DNA from: Arthrobacter pascens
Lineage (GTDB): Bacteria; Actinomycetota; Actinomycetes; Actinomycetales; Micrococcaceae
Direction of reading: 5' to 3'
DNA: 64,000 nt
Assembly (NCBI RefSeq): GCF_030816475.1
Contig: NZ_JAUSXF010000001.1
Span: forward strand, 4,526,001-4,590,000
Part shown: in pieces, positions 48,242 through 57,705 of the stretch
How the letters are laid out: each line of letters begins with the position of its first letter
Position numbering within the stretch: position 1 is the stretch's first letter
Translations under genes and position numbers: made by a program
The notes under the pieces: generated by a model
Told to the model about the DNA's origin: nothing
The model's database searches: none
Seen by the model: only the letters and a program-made list of their open reading frames with translations

Positions 48242-49246
48242 CTAGGCTTCGCGGGCTGGAGGCGACTTGGTCAGGGCGGGGTCCCGTTCAGCGAGGGAGC
48301 CGATGGCGTCGTCGATGCTCTTCATGACCCCGGGCTCAAGCTTCACGCCCGCCGCCGCTACACTGTCCGCGAGCTGTTCCGGCCTGGAAGCGCCAACAAT
48401 GGCAGAGGCCACATTGGGGTTCTGCAGGACCCAGGCCACGGCAAGCTGCGTCATGGACAGGCCCGCTTCCTCGGCGACCGGCTTGAGCTTCTGGACGCCT
48501 GTGAGGACGTCGTCGCGCATCCACCGCTGGATCATCCTGGCGCCGCCCTTCTCGTCCGTGGCGCGGCTGCCGTCAGGAGCCGGCTGGCCAGGCAGGTATT
48601 TTCCGCTCAGGACGCCTTGCCCGATGGGGGACCAGACTATCTGGGAGATCCCCAGCTCTTCCGACGCGGGAACAACCTCGGCCTCGATGACCCGCCACAG
48701 CATGTTGTACTGGGGCTGGTTGGAGATCAGCTGGAAGCCCAGTTCCTTGGAGAGGGCGTGGCCGGCGCGCATCTGCTCTGCCGTCCATTCACTGACGCCG
48801 ATGTACAGCGCCTTGCCCTGCCGGACGATGTCCGCGAACGCTTGCATGGTCTCTTCCAGCGGTGTCTCAAAGTCGTAGCGGTGGGCCTGGTAGAGGTCCA
48901 CGTAGTCCGTCTGCAGCCTGCTAAGTGAACCGTTGATCGACTCCATGATGTGCTTGCGGGACAGCCCGACGTCGTTCTTGCCCTTGGGTCCGGTGGGACC
49001 GAAAACCTTGGTGAAGATTTCCAGCGACTCGCGGCGTTCGCCCTTCAGCGCCTCGCCGAGGACGGTCTCCGCCGCGGTGTTGGCATAAACGTCGGCCGTG
49101 TCAAAAGTGCTGATGCCGGCGTCGAGCGCTGCCCTCACACACTGGGTGGCGACGTCGTTCTCCACCTGGGAGCCGTGGGTCAGCCAGTTGCCAAAGGTGA
49201 TTTCCGAGACTTTGAAGCCACTGTTTCCGAGGTATCTGTATTCCAT
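48242..49246 (-). CDS. Aldo/keto reductase, voltage-gated K channel beta-like
   Basis: A 334-residue AKR7/Kv-beta-type enzyme: MEYRYLGNSGFKVSEITFGNWLTHG, FDTADVYANTAAETVLGEALKG with Asp and Tyr, EIFTKVFGPTGPKG with Lys, DYVDLYQAHRYDFETPLEETMQAF with His, and NVASAIVGASRPEQL at the NADPH end. The Kv-beta group is NADPH-dependent with broad aldehyde and ketone substrates. The ATG at 49246 is preferred to the GTG 9 bases earlier. Upstream spacer to the next AKR gene is 64 bp. Confidence 0.9.
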   Translation of the reverse strand: MEYRYLGNSGFKVSEITFGNWLTHGSQVENDVATQCVRAALDAGISTFDTADVYANTAAETVLGEALKGERRESLEIFTKVFGPTGPKGKNDVGLSRKHIMESINGSLSRLQTDYVDLYQAHRYDFETPLEETMQAFADIVRQGKALYIGVSEWTAEQMRAGHALSKELGFQLISNQPQYNMLWRVIEAEVVPASEELGISQIVWSPIGQGVLSGKYLPGQPAPDGSRATDEKGGARMIQRWMRDDVLTGVQKLKPVAEEAGLSMTQLAVAWVLQNPNVASAIVGASRPEQLADSVAAAGVKLEPGVMKSIDDAIGSLAERDPALTKSPPAREA

Positions 49247-49310
49247 GGGTTTCACGCTAGCCGAGATGGTTGCTCAAGGTAAGGGCTTTCCGGCAGCGGC
49301 GAGGGAAGTT

Positions 49311-50360
49311 CTAGCGCCGTCGGAGTTCCGCGTACTCCAATGACGGCACGATTGCCCCCGCATCACGCTCCACGAAGTTGGTTCCCGGGGCCACCAGTTC
49401 GTCCACCGCGTCCAGTACCGACTCACCCAACACGGTGTCCGCTGCTTTCAGGTAGGCGTGCAGATGCTCCTGCGTGCGCGGGCCGATGATCACGCTGCTG
49501 ACAGCGGGGTGGTTCAAGGCAAAGCCCACGGCCAGCTCAACGAGGGACAGGTCAAGCTTGTCGGCGAGCCGCGCCAGCGAATCGGCGGCCAGCAGCTTTC
49601 GTTCACTGGCGGGCCCGGAAATGTCGTACCGGCCCGGGAGGGAATGTACCCGGGTTGGCAGCTTGCCGGCGTCGAGGACAAAATCCCCGGAGAGCCACCC
49701 TCCGGCGAGCGGCCCGTATGCGAGCACGCCGAGCCCGTACTGCTGCGCAATGGGCAGTACATCCCGTTCGTTGCCCCGTACCAGCATGGAATAAGGCACC
49801 TGGTTGGCCGCCGGCGGGATCAGGTGGTTGGTCGTGGCCAGCCACTGCGCTTCCACGAGCTGCGCAGGGGTGAACACCGACGTGCCGTAGTAGAGGATCT
49901 TCCCCTGCCTGATCAGGTCGTTCAAAGCTGTGATGGTCTCGAGCACATCAGTGTTGTAGTCCGGCCGGTGCGCCTGGTACAGGTCGATCCGGTCCGTCTG
50001 CAGCCGGCGCAGGCTGCCTTCCACGGCCTGCATGATCCAGCGGCGGGAGTTCCCGGAATGGGCAGGGTTGGCGCTCATCTGGCCGTGGAACTTGGTGGCC
50101 AGGAAGACCTCGTCACGCCGGCCGCGGAGGGCCCGCCCCACGACCTGCTCGGACTCGCCCTGGGAGTACACGTCGGCGGTGTCGATGGCGGAGATGCCGG
50201 CGTCAAGCGCCGACTGGATGATCCGGATGCTCTCGTCCGCGCCGGTGGGCGCACCGCCTGAGAGGCCGCCCGGCCCCTCGCCAAAGTTCATGGTTCCCAA
50301 AGTGAGCGGACTGATAGGCGTGCCTGTACGCCCGAATACCCGCAGTTCGCTGAGGCTCAT
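49311..50360 (-). CDS. Aldo/keto reductase
   Basis: A 349-residue AKR of the same broad group as its neighbour but not a close copy: MSLSELRVFGRTGTPISPLTLGTMNFG, IDTADVYSQGESEQVVGRALRGRRDEVFLATKFHGQM, RIDLYQAHRPDYNTDVLETITALNDLIRQGKILYYGTSVF, and NHPAVSSVIIGPRTQEHL. Catalytic Asp, Tyr, Lys and His are all present. Together with the two downstream genes it suggests a cluster for reducing an aldehyde or ketone metabolite. Start ATG at 50360. Confidence 0.88.
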   Translation of the reverse strand: MSLSELRVFGRTGTPISPLTLGTMNFGEGPGGLSGGAPTGADESIRIIQSALDAGISAIDTADVYSQGESEQVVGRALRGRRDEVFLATKFHGQMSANPAHSGNSRRWIMQAVEGSLRRLQTDRIDLYQAHRPDYNTDVLETITALNDLIRQGKILYYGTSVFTPAQLVEAQWLATTNHLIPPAANQVPYSMLVRGNERDVLPIAQQYGLGVLAYGPLAGGWLSGDFVLDAGKLPTRVHSLPGRYDISGPASERKLLAADSLARLADKLDLSLVELAVGFALNHPAVSSVIIGPRTQEHLHAYLKAADTVLGESVLDAVDELVAPGTNFVERDAGAIVPSLEYAELRRR

Positions 50361-50545
50361 CCCCGGTTCCTCACATTCGATTGCCCACGCGGATTGCTGT
50401 GGATCGTCACGAGGCTACACAAATTCCGCGGCGCGCGGCCGGTCAGTGAATTAGTGCTTCGCTTTTCGTAGCAAGGGGTAATGAAAGGGATGAGGTGACG
50501 TTTTGTGAACGTGCGGCACGGCAGCGGCCTCCTGCACGGGACCGT

Positions 50546-51304
50546 TCAGTGCCGGTCCGCCGGCAGTCGGGGCTTGAGCGCCATGTCATGGGTGGAGAGG
50601 GACACCAGTGACCCTGTATCCAGCAGGGACAGCGGCGAGGTGGCGGGAGGCTTCTTGAAGGATCGCGGAACGTCCCGCGCCGGGTGGTTCTGGTGCAGCG
50701 CCGATTGGACGAGCGGGGCCACGGCCACCACCTTCGCCGTAGGGACGGCTGAGCCGGGAGCGTCGACCACCGGGAGCTTGATTTCGGAAGCCTCCGCCCG
50801 TGCCCGGGCGATGGCGCGGGCATCCGCCTCCGCAACCGCGGCTGCCCAGTCCTTGGCCAGCACCGGCGGCTCACGGCGGGCGGCCGTCAGCAACGGGTGA
50901 TGTGCGACGTCGGCGCGGAACCGGGAACGGAACTGCGCGACGGCGGTGCGGAACCGGGAACGGAGCTGCGACGGGTTCAGCAGGCTCCCCCAGTCACGCG
51001 GAGTCCGCGGGACCTTCGGGCGGGGGCTGGAAGCTGCGGAAGTGGCTGGCGGGGCGGAAACAAGGGGGGCGGGCGGCGGAACGACGCCGGTGCCGTCAGG
51101 GAGTGGCAGATGCACCACGGGAACGGTTTCGTCCTTGAGGGCCCTGCCGAAAAGGGCCATCACGCTCAGGGCAACCAGCCGGCCGATACCCGCCAGAACC
51201 AACGTGGCAACAACAAGCAGGAACAGGCCGAAAAACATCATCAAGGCAAGGCCGAGGGTTCCGAAAAAGGTCAGGTTCAAGGCAATCGTCGTCGAATCTC
51301 CCAC
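50546..51304 (-). CDS. Membrane-anchored hypothetical protein
   Basis: A 252-residue protein with two hydrophobic segments near the N-terminus (IALNLTFFGTLGLALMMFFGLFLLVVATLVLAGIGRLVALSVMALFG) followed by a long polar region rich in Pro, Ala and Arg (PPPAPLVSAPPATSAASSPRPKVPRTPRDWG, then RSRFRTAVAQFRSRFRADVAHHP). Probably a membrane hairpin with a disordered cytoplasmic tail. The GTG at 51304 follows AGAGGTGAC. The hydrophobic lead resembles that of the 100-residue protein at 54817, suggesting one family. Function unknown. Confidence 0.65.
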   Translation of the reverse strand: MGDSTTIALNLTFFGTLGLALMMFFGLFLLVVATLVLAGIGRLVALSVMALFGRALKDETVPVVHLPLPDGTGVVPPPAPLVSAPPATSAASSPRPKVPRTPRDWGSLLNPSQLRSRFRTAVAQFRSRFRADVAHHPLLTAARREPPVLAKDWAAAVAEADARAIARARAEASEIKLPVVDAPGSAVPTAKVVAVAPLVQSALHQNHPARDVPRSFKKPPATSPLSLLDTGSLVSLSTHDMALKPRLPADRH

Positions 51305-51534
51305 GTCACCTCTCCTATCTGCCAGCAGCGGAGTCCGTGCCGGCACTCATCACCACGGGCATCAGCCCCTCCACTACCTTACGGACTATTTTTGCGGCAC
51401 ACCGCCGCCGGGCGGGCCCTGGCCGAGGTTGTTTCGAACCTGTTACCGGATATGACACCAGCAGGGCGCCTATAGTCGGAACTGACCCCGCCGGCCGCCC
51501 AATGGCAGGCCGCACCATACCGGACAGGAGCATC

Positions 51535-51936
51535 ATGCCTGCACCTTCGATCAATGGCAGAAGCTGCATTTGCCTCTCCGGTGAGGAGTACGTCGAATGC
51601 TGCGGGCGCTTCCATAGCGGGGCTGCGGAGGCGGCCACCGCGGAGCAGCTGATGCGTTCCCGCTACAGTGCTTTCGTCCTGCAGGACGCGGACTACCTCC
51701 TGCGCACGTGGCATCCGGACACCGCCCCGTCCGGGCTGGAACTGGACCCCGGCATGGAATGGCGGCGTTTGGACATTCTGTCCACCAGCCGGGGCGGACC
51801 CCTGGACACCCGGGGCACGGTGGAGTTCAAAGCTCACTTCGTGCACGACGGCGAGCGGGGAATCCATCACGAAACCAGCTCCTTCGTGCGTGAGAACCGC
51901 CGCTGGTACTACGTTGGGCCCTTCCTGCTTGGCTAG
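51535..51936 (+). CDS. YchJ family protein (UPF0225) with SEC-C-like cysteine motif
   Basis: A 133-residue protein: CICLSGEEYVECCGRFHSGAAEAATAEQLMRSRYSAFVLQDADYLLRTWHPDT matches the N-terminal zinc-binding C-x-C...CC motif and NTF2-like core of YchJ; it ends HHETSSFVRENRRWYYVGP. Function unknown. ACAGGAG precedes the ATG at 51535. Its TAG shares a CTAG palindrome with the stop of the convergent membrane protein, giving a 4-base tail overlap. Confidence 0.88.
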   Translation: MPAPSINGRSCICLSGEEYVECCGRFHSGAAEAATAEQLMRSRYSAFVLQDADYLLRTWHPDTAPSGLELDPGMEWRRLDILSTSRGGPLDTRGTVEFKAHFVHDGERGIHHETSSFVRENRRWYYVGPFLLG

Positions 51937-52703
51937 CCCTCGTCGTACTCTTCATCAGGGGTAAAGCCCGCACGGTCCACCTTGCGGTGGAAGTGCATGC
52001 CTGCCAGGCCGCCCAGCACCGCTCCCAGAAGTGCAACCAGGGCCACCACGACGGCGGCGATGATGCTTGCAGTGGTCAGTTCCCCTTCATTGACAGGGAT
52101 GCGCGGAAAGCTGTTCAAGTTGGCCAGGATGTTGAACTGCTGCCCGGCAATGAGCCCCAGTAAGGCCACTACCACGGCGGCGATCAGCGCCCAGATCCAG
52201 ACCATGAACCCTTGCTTGGCGCCGTCGAACCTTGCCATCCTGCCGGCGACGTAGCCACCGCAGTAGTAGGAGAGGAACAGGATCACCAGGAGGACGGCAA
52301 TGCCCACCAGGCCCACGGTGCCGTTCGTCGTCATCTGCCTGACGGCGTCGTTGACGTTCGCGTTATTGGCCAGGCCGACGGCGGTTCCGGCAGCGGCCAC
52401 CAAGGCGGTCAGCAGCACGGACATGCCGGTGGCGGTGAGCCAGCCGAAAAACGCCGAGCCCACCTTGATGCCGCCGAACTGTTCCTTCTCCCTGGCGACA
52501 GCAGTCTGCCTGTCGGTCAGGCCGGGGTCTGCCGGCTGCGGGGAAGCCCGGTACTCCGCTCCGGCAAAAGGCGCAGGCGCCTGCTCATAGGAGCGCGTGG
52601 GCTCACCTCCCGCGAACGCCTCGTCACGGGCCGTTTCGCTCCGTCGATAGTCATGCCGGTCCCCGCGCGGAACGCGGTCTTCTGGATCTGCTGGGCTGCT
52701 CAT
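51933..52703 (-). CDS. Hypothetical membrane protein with YrzE-like repeats
   Basis: A 256-residue protein: a 95-residue charged, Pro/Ala-rich cytoplasmic lead (RGDRHDYRRSETARDEAFAGGEPTRSYEQ), then four hydrophobic segments (AFFGWLTATGMSVLLTALVAAAGTAVGL, TVGLVGIAVLLVILFLSYYCGGYVAGRMARFDGAKQGFMVWIWALIAAVVVALLGL, IIAAVVVALVALLGAVLGGLAGMHFHRKVDR). The YYCGGYVAGRMARFDGAKQG stretch resembles the YrzE/TIGR04086 type of small membrane proteins. No function. The ATG at 52703 is favoured but the ribosome binding site is poor. Confidence 0.65.
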   Translation of the reverse strand: MSSPADPEDRVPRGDRHDYRRSETARDEAFAGGEPTRSYEQAPAPFAGAEYRASPQPADPGLTDRQTAVAREKEQFGGIKVGSAFFGWLTATGMSVLLTALVAAAGTAVGLANNANVNDAVRQMTTNGTVGLVGIAVLLVILFLSYYCGGYVAGRMARFDGAKQGFMVWIWALIAAVVVALLGLIAGQQFNILANLNSFPRIPVNEGELTTASIIAAVVVALVALLGAVLGGLAGMHFHRKVDRAGFTPDEEYDEG

Positions 52704-52754
52704 GACACAACTCAACCACTGCTCAAGGCGGATAACAAGGATACTTACTATTTT

Positions 52755-54755
52755 CTAGCGGTAGTTACGGTGCAGGTTTTCTTTCCGGGAAGGCCCGGGA
52801 GTGGCGTCCGCGATCCACGGCCCGGTTCCTTCCGAGGGGTCCAGGATGCCTGCCTCCAGCCACGTGTACTCCCCGGCCAGGACCTTGCGCGAAAGGTCGT
52901 GGTCCACGTCATCGGTGTTGCGCCAGAGCTGGTCAAAATACTCGTCAACCCGTACGCGGGCCTGCTCACAATACGCCTCAGCGAGCTCGTAGGCGGTGGC
53001 CGCCCGTTCCGGCGCGGTATGGAGCATCATCTCGGCCCGTGAGCAGCATGCCGCCATGGCAAACAGCTCCGCGCCGATGTCCACTACCCGGCCCAGGAAC
53101 GCCTGCTTGTACTCAAGCTTTGCCTGCCAGCGGCCCATTCCATAGAAGGTCTGCCGGGCCAGCCGGCGCGATGACCGCTCCACGAACCGCAACTGCTTGG
53201 CCAGCCGCCCGAACTCGCTGTAGGACCTCGGGTCCATCCCCGCGCCGGCCACCAGCCGGGGCAGCCACTTTGCGTAGAAACCTGAAGCCCCGACGGCAGC
53301 CCTGGCTTTTTCGGACAGGGTTGCGTCCACCGAGGCGAGGTCGCCGGCGGCCGCCAGGTGCGCGTCCACGGCCTCGCGTGCAATGAGCAGCTTCATGATC
53401 TCCGAGGATCCCTCGAAGATCCTGTTGATCCGGAGGTCGCGAAGCTGCTGCTCCGCCGGCACAGCACGCTCGCCCCGGGCCTCCAGGGAGTCGGCGGTCT
53501 CGAAACCGCGCCCGCCGCGGATCTGCACCAGCTCGTCAGCGATCCGGCAGCTGATCTCCGTGGACCACAGTTTGGCAAGTGCCGCCTCGATCCGCACGTC
53601 CTTCTGGCCGGCGTCGGCAAGTTCAGCGGACAGTTCAAAGACGGCGTCCAGGGCGAAGGCGGAGGCGGCGATGAAGGCGATCTTCTTGCCCACGGCCTCG
53701 TGCCTGCCCACGGGCTGGCCCCACTGGCTGCGCGCGTTGGACCACTCCCGGGCGATCTTCAGGCTCCAGCGGCCCGACGCGACGCACAGTGCCGGGAGCG
53801 CGAGCCTGCCTGTGTTGAGTGTGGTGAGGGCGATTTTAAGGCCCTGGCCCTCGCGGCCCAGCCTGTTCGCGGCAGGCACACGGACCTGGTGGAAGCGGGT
53901 CACGCCGTTTTCGATGCCCCGCAGCCCCATGAACGCGTTCCGGTTCTCCACCGTGATGCCCGGGGAGTCCATCTCCACCACAAAGGCACTGATTCCGCCC
54001 TTGTGCACTGTGCCGTCCGCGTCGGTGTGGGCCGGGACCAGGGCCATCACCACCACCAGCTCGGCGATCACGCCGTTGGTGGTCCAAAGTTTCACGCCGT
54101 CCAAAACGTAGGACCCGCCGTCGTCCGTGGGAACAGCCGTGCTGCCCATCCGGGCTGGATCACTGCCCACGTCCGGCTCCGTCAGCAGGAATGCGGTGAT
54201 GGCGCCGGCCGCACACCGGGGCAGGTACTCCCTTTTCTGCTCCGGCGTGCCGAACACTTTTACCGGTTCCGGCACGCCGATCGACTGGTGGGCGGAGAGA
54301 AGTGCGCCAAGGCTCGGGTGCACGCTGCCCAACAGTGCCAGCGCCCGGCCGTAGTACACCAGCGAAAGACCCAGGCCGCCGTACTCCTGCGGGATCTTCA
54401 TGCCAAAAGCACCCAGCCCGGCCAGCCCGGCGAGATATTCGTCGGGGATCTTTGATTCGCGTTCAATCAGGCGCCCGGACAGGGTCCGGGCGTACTCGGT
54501 CAGCCGGGCCATGAACGCTTCGCCGCGTTCCACATCATCGGCAGCGGCTGAAGGCCAGGGGTGGATGAGGCTGAGATCGAAGCTGCCCAGGTACAGGCCC
54601 TTGGCGAAGCTTGGCCTGTCCCAGCCGGCCTCCCGGGCGGCCTCGGCAACGGCGCGGGCTTCCTGTGCAGTGACCTCCGGCCCGATCCTTTGTGCGGCAA
54701 CGGGTGTTTCTGCGGCGGGACTGTCGGTGGCGGGACTGTCAGTGGCGGAGCTCAT
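52755..54755 (-). CDS. Acyl-CoA dehydrogenase, large form
   Basis: A 666-residue flavoprotein, much longer than the 380-residue standard. The dehydrogenase core shows LAGLGAFGMKIPQEYGGLGLSLVYYGRALALLG, TAFLLTEPDVGSDPARMGSTA, LDGVKLWTTNGVIAELVVVMA, GLRGIENGVTRFHQVRVPAANRLG and the base region VQIRGGRGFETADS. A C-terminal extension of about 200 residues is helical, as in VLCAD/FadE-type enzymes. It would oxidise an acyl-CoA thioester using FAD. AGAGGAG leads the ATG at 54755. It is alone. Chain length preference is unknown. Confidence 0.88.
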   Translation of the reverse strand: MSSATDSPATDSPAAETPVAAQRIGPEVTAQEARAVAEAAREAGWDRPSFAKGLYLGSFDLSLIHPWPSAAADDVERGEAFMARLTEYARTLSGRLIERESKIPDEYLAGLAGLGAFGMKIPQEYGGLGLSLVYYGRALALLGSVHPSLGALLSAHQSIGVPEPVKVFGTPEQKREYLPRCAAGAITAFLLTEPDVGSDPARMGSTAVPTDDGGSYVLDGVKLWTTNGVIAELVVVMALVPAHTDADGTVHKGGISAFVVEMDSPGITVENRNAFMGLRGIENGVTRFHQVRVPAANRLGREGQGLKIALTTLNTGRLALPALCVASGRWSLKIAREWSNARSQWGQPVGRHEAVGKKIAFIAASAFALDAVFELSAELADAGQKDVRIEAALAKLWSTEISCRIADELVQIRGGRGFETADSLEARGERAVPAEQQLRDLRINRIFEGSSEIMKLLIAREAVDAHLAAAGDLASVDATLSEKARAAVGASGFYAKWLPRLVAGAGMDPRSYSEFGRLAKQLRFVERSSRRLARQTFYGMGRWQAKLEYKQAFLGRVVDIGAELFAMAACCSRAEMMLHTAPERAATAYELAEAYCEQARVRVDEYFDQLWRNTDDVDHDLSRKVLAGEYTWLEAGILDPSEGTGPWIADATPGPSRKENLHRNYR

Positions 54756-54816
54756 GGGTCATCTCCTCTAGCCGGATGGCCGGTAAAGCCCAGGATCCGC
54801 CGGGGTGGAGAACCCT

Positions 54817-55119
54817 TCAGCTGTCCTTCAATATTACCCGCGGGTAGGTTCCGGTGCTAGGGGATGGCTGTCCGGCGAAGTCGCCGGGAATCTCGACGGC
54901 GGAGGCGTGGTGGAGCAGCCTGTCCCAGCCGTGGTTGATCCCGTGGACCACAGCCAGCAGAGTGCTGGATACCAGGAACCAGGCAAGCTTGCCCACACCG
55001 ACGAGAAGCAGTGCGACGAACCCGGCCGTCATGACGAACACCAGCAGCAGCAGGGCAACCGCCAGCGTTCCAACGAACACCATGGTGGCTGTCTCCACCG
55101 AACTCAAGTCAAACTGCAT
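54817..55119 (-). CDS. Small membrane protein
   Basis: A 100-residue protein with two membrane segments (TATMVFVGTLAVALLLLVFVMTAGFVALLLVGVGKLAWFLVSSTLLAVV) and a short polar tail. It resembles the first part of the 252-residue protein at 50546 (both have a VGxGxL step between segments). It is divergent from jetA across 254 bp, so a link to the SMC operon is unproven. Confidence 0.6.
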   Translation of the reverse strand: MQFDLSSVETATMVFVGTLAVALLLLVFVMTAGFVALLLVGVGKLAWFLVSSTLLAVVHGINHGWDRLLHHASAVEIPGDFAGQPSPSTGTYPRVILKDS

Positions 55120-55373
55120 GCTTCCCCCTGCTGCGCCGTTGCTTTCGTTGAATCAGTAGGACTGAGCGTAGGGGTTCCCCGCTGTTTGCAGCCAGAGTCG
55201 GCACGCCGGCAGGGGCGGTTGATACGGGATCGAAATGCTACCCCGACGTAGGTCACGGGACGGTTGCGGGCAAAGGTGCTTCCTGGCTTCCGAGGCCTCT
55301 GCGTTAACCTTGTAGTTGGCAGTTTCCGCCGAAGCCTGCGCCCAACGTCCCCCAAGCCATTAAAGGAGTCTGT

Positions 55374-56843
55374 GTGCCCCGTTCCGCCAGGTCGTCCGCT
55401 GACGCCATCAGCGCCCGGCTAGGGGACCTCGAACTTCTCACCAAGGGGCCCGCGTGGGCCCTGACCCGGTCGGCACCGTGGGTCATCGCCGTCCTGCAGG
55501 CATCCTTCACCCGCACCCGGCCGCAGCTTCCGCTGGAAGAGTTCCATGCCGACGTCGACTCCTTCCTTGAGCAGCTCCGCAGCCGGGAAACCGGACCCGG
55601 AGGCCCCGCCGGCGGCCTGCCCTCCGGGAAGAAATACGCGGACGAGTGGACCCGCAAACAGTTCCTGACCCGGCGCAACCAGTCGGGCCGGATCGTTTAC
55701 GAAGTCACAGAGCCTGCCGCCCGTGTGCTCGCCTTCCTGGACAGCCTTTCCAGCGAGCGGTCCACGCTGAACGGTTCCAGGCTGGGCACCCTTCTCGGCG
55801 ATGTGGAAAAGCTGGCCAACGAGACCAACCCGGACCAGAGCGCCCGGCTCGAATCCCTCGAGGAAGAGATCGAAGAGCGCCAGCAGCTGATCGAGGACAT
55901 CAGCTCGGGCGACTATGACGGCCTGCTCGACGACGACGAAGCGGTTGAAGCGGCCGGCAACATCCTGGACCTGGCCGCGAGCCTGCCGGCGGATTACAAG
56001 AAGATGCGCGACCGCATCGAGGATCTGGTGGGTGAGCTGCGCAACCAGATCATTGAAGAGTCACTGAGCAAGGGCGCCACCATGGCCCAGGTTCTTGAAG
56101 CGGACAAGCGGCTGCGGCAGAGCCCGGAAGGAAGGACCTTCCGCTCCTTCACGGCGTTCCTTGAGGACCCGCAGCAACAGCTCCGGTTCCGCTCGGCCAT
56201 CGGTGAAGTCCTCAGCCGGCAGTTCGCCGACGATCTTTCTCCCGAGGACCGGGAAACCCTGAAAAACCTCGTGGCCGAACTCCGCCAGCAGCACAGCCAG
56301 ATCCAGCGCATCTACGGCAAGCTCAGCGAAAGCCTCAACACGTACGTCCAGAGCGACGACTTCCGCCAGTCCGTGCGGCTCCGCACAGTCCTGCGTGAGG
56401 CCGAGCAGGCCATCCGGTCGCTTCCCTACGAGCGGGAACGCCCTGGCCTGGTGCGCGGCCCGGTCCTGTTCAATGCGGGTTTTGAATCCCTGGCCATGGT
56501 CAAGCTCTACGACCCGGACGAGTTCGCGGTGCCGCCCAGGCTCGCGGATCCCATCGCCTTCAGCGATTCAGACCGCGTGCGCTCGCCGAGGACGGGCAAA
56601 GCCCGGCCCGACGCTGTCCGGGCAGCCCTCGCCGGCGCCTCCACGCTGGCCGAGGCTTGGCGACAGCTTCCGCCTGAGGAACGCCACATTAATTCCATCC
56701 GCGCCCTGCTCTCGGATGCCCTCCACGGCGGAGCCGACTTCGACCGGGAAGCCTGGCACGGCCTGGACTTCGAACAAATAGACGGCACCACCCGCAAGGC
56801 CTACCTGCCCGTGGTCACCCTGGCAAAGGATTCAGATGACTGA
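55374..56843 (+). CDS. jetA: Wadjet/MksF-like protein JetA (DUF3375)
   Basis: A 489-residue DUF3375 protein, the kleisin-like subunit (MksF/JetA) of the Wadjet/MksBEF SMC complex that recognises circular plasmid DNA or shapes chromosomes. It opens with the family lead [25 protein letters not shown] and [26 protein letters not shown], then long helical coiled-coil-like stretches ([57 protein letters not shown]). The GTG at 55374 follows AAAGGAG. Its stop overlaps jetB by 8 bases, beginning the jetABC operon. Confidence 0.88.
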   Translation: MPRSARSSADAISARLGDLELLTKGPAWALTRSAPWVIAVLQASFTRTRPQLPLEEFHADVDSFLEQLRSRETGPGGPAGGLPSGKKYADEWTRKQFLTRRNQSGRIVYEVTEPAARVLAFLDSLSSERSTLNGSRLGTLLGDVEKLANETNPDQSARLESLEEEIEERQQLIEDISSGDYDGLLDDDEAVEAAGNILDLAASLPADYKKMRDRIEDLVGELRNQIIEESLSKGATMAQVLEADKRLRQSPEGRTFRSFTAFLEDPQQQLRFRSAIGEVLSRQFADDLSPEDRETLKNLVAELRQQHSQIQRIYGKLSESLNTYVQSDDFRQSVRLRTVLREAEQAIRSLPYERERPGLVRGPVLFNAGFESLAMVKLYDPDEFAVPPRLADPIAFSDSDRVRSPRTGKARPDAVRAALAGASTLAEAWRQLPPEERHINSIRALLSDALHGGADFDREAWHGLDFEQIDGTTRKAYLPVVTLAKDSDD

Positions 56844-57705
56844 AGAAATCACGACGGCGGCGCCTGCAGTTGACGAGGAAGCCTCCTTTGCCCCGGCGGC
56901 GTCTGCTGCTGAGCGTCCGTTCACCGTCACTCCCCGGGACACGTTTGTGGATGGCGCGGCGCTGTTCCCCGGCGACACCGGCGTGCTGTCCATGAGGGTC
57001 CGCCAGGCACTGGTGAAGCTCCTGAAAGGCCCGTACATCGACGGCGGCCGGGACGAGAAACTCTGGACCACACTCCTCGACAACCAGCTCATCCTGCGCA
57101 GCCGCCTGTCCGAACTCTTCCTTACCCTGCAGCTGGACCACGAGCGCAAGGTTGCCGTGCTGCGGCCAGTCGACCCGGAGGCCATCGGCGGCAGCACACG
57201 TTCCAGCATCCTGCGCCAGCAGCGCGCGCTGAGCCGGGTGGAGACCATCGTCCTGCTCCGCCTGCGCCTGCTGCTTGACCGCCATGTCACAGCCCAGACG
57301 GATCCGACCATCACCCGCGAGGAAATCGCGGACCTCGTGGCGCACTACCAGCCCGCCGGCCAGCAGGACGCCCTCAGGGACTCGGACGTGGTCAACCGGG
57401 CCATCACCAAACTCCTGGCCCGCCAACTCCTCCTCACCACAGGCCTGGAAGACGTCTACACCATCTCCAACGCACTGCCGCTGGCCCTGCCTTTCGAAAA
57501 TATCGGCGACATCCCGGCCCAAATCGAGGCCCTGGTAGCAGCCACAACAGACCCCGCAGGAACCGAAGCCCTCATAGAGCTCGACGGCGACCCGGCTGCC
57601 GAGGACGACGGCGGCGACGACGACGCCGAAAGTGACACGAACAACGACGACGACGGTGCAGCATCGTCGTCGTACTCAGCCACGAGCACGGAGGCCGACA
57701 AGTGA
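56836..57705 (+). CDS. jetB: Wadjet/MksE-like protein JetB (DUF4194)
   Basis: A 289-residue DUF4194 protein, the kite-like winged-helix subunit. The core [66 protein letters not shown]...[18 protein letters not shown] is the family pattern. A C-terminal tail of about 50 residues is extremely acidic ([24 protein letters not shown]) followed by Ser/Thr; such tails in MksE relatives are not universal. Start overlaps jetA, stop overlaps the jetC GTG by 4 bases. Confidence 0.88.
   Translation: MTEEITTAAPAVDEEASFAPAASAAERPFTVTPRDTFVDGAALFPGDTGVLSMRVRQALVKLLKGPYIDGGRDEKLWTTLLDNQLILRSRLSELFLTLQLDHERKVAVLRPVDPEAIGGSTRSSILRQQRALSRVETIVLLRLRLLLDRHVTAQTDPTITREEIADLVAHYQPAGQQDALRDSDVVNRAITKLLARQLLLTTGLEDVYTISNALPLALPFENIGDIPAQIEALVAATTDPAGTEALIELDGDPAAEDDGGDDDAESDTNNDDDGAASSSYSATSTEADK

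Noticed and set aside
53358-54455. 365-codon open frame on the plus strand
   Set aside because: Antisense to the acyl-CoA dehydrogenase; His/Gln/Gly-rich with no recognisable fold.
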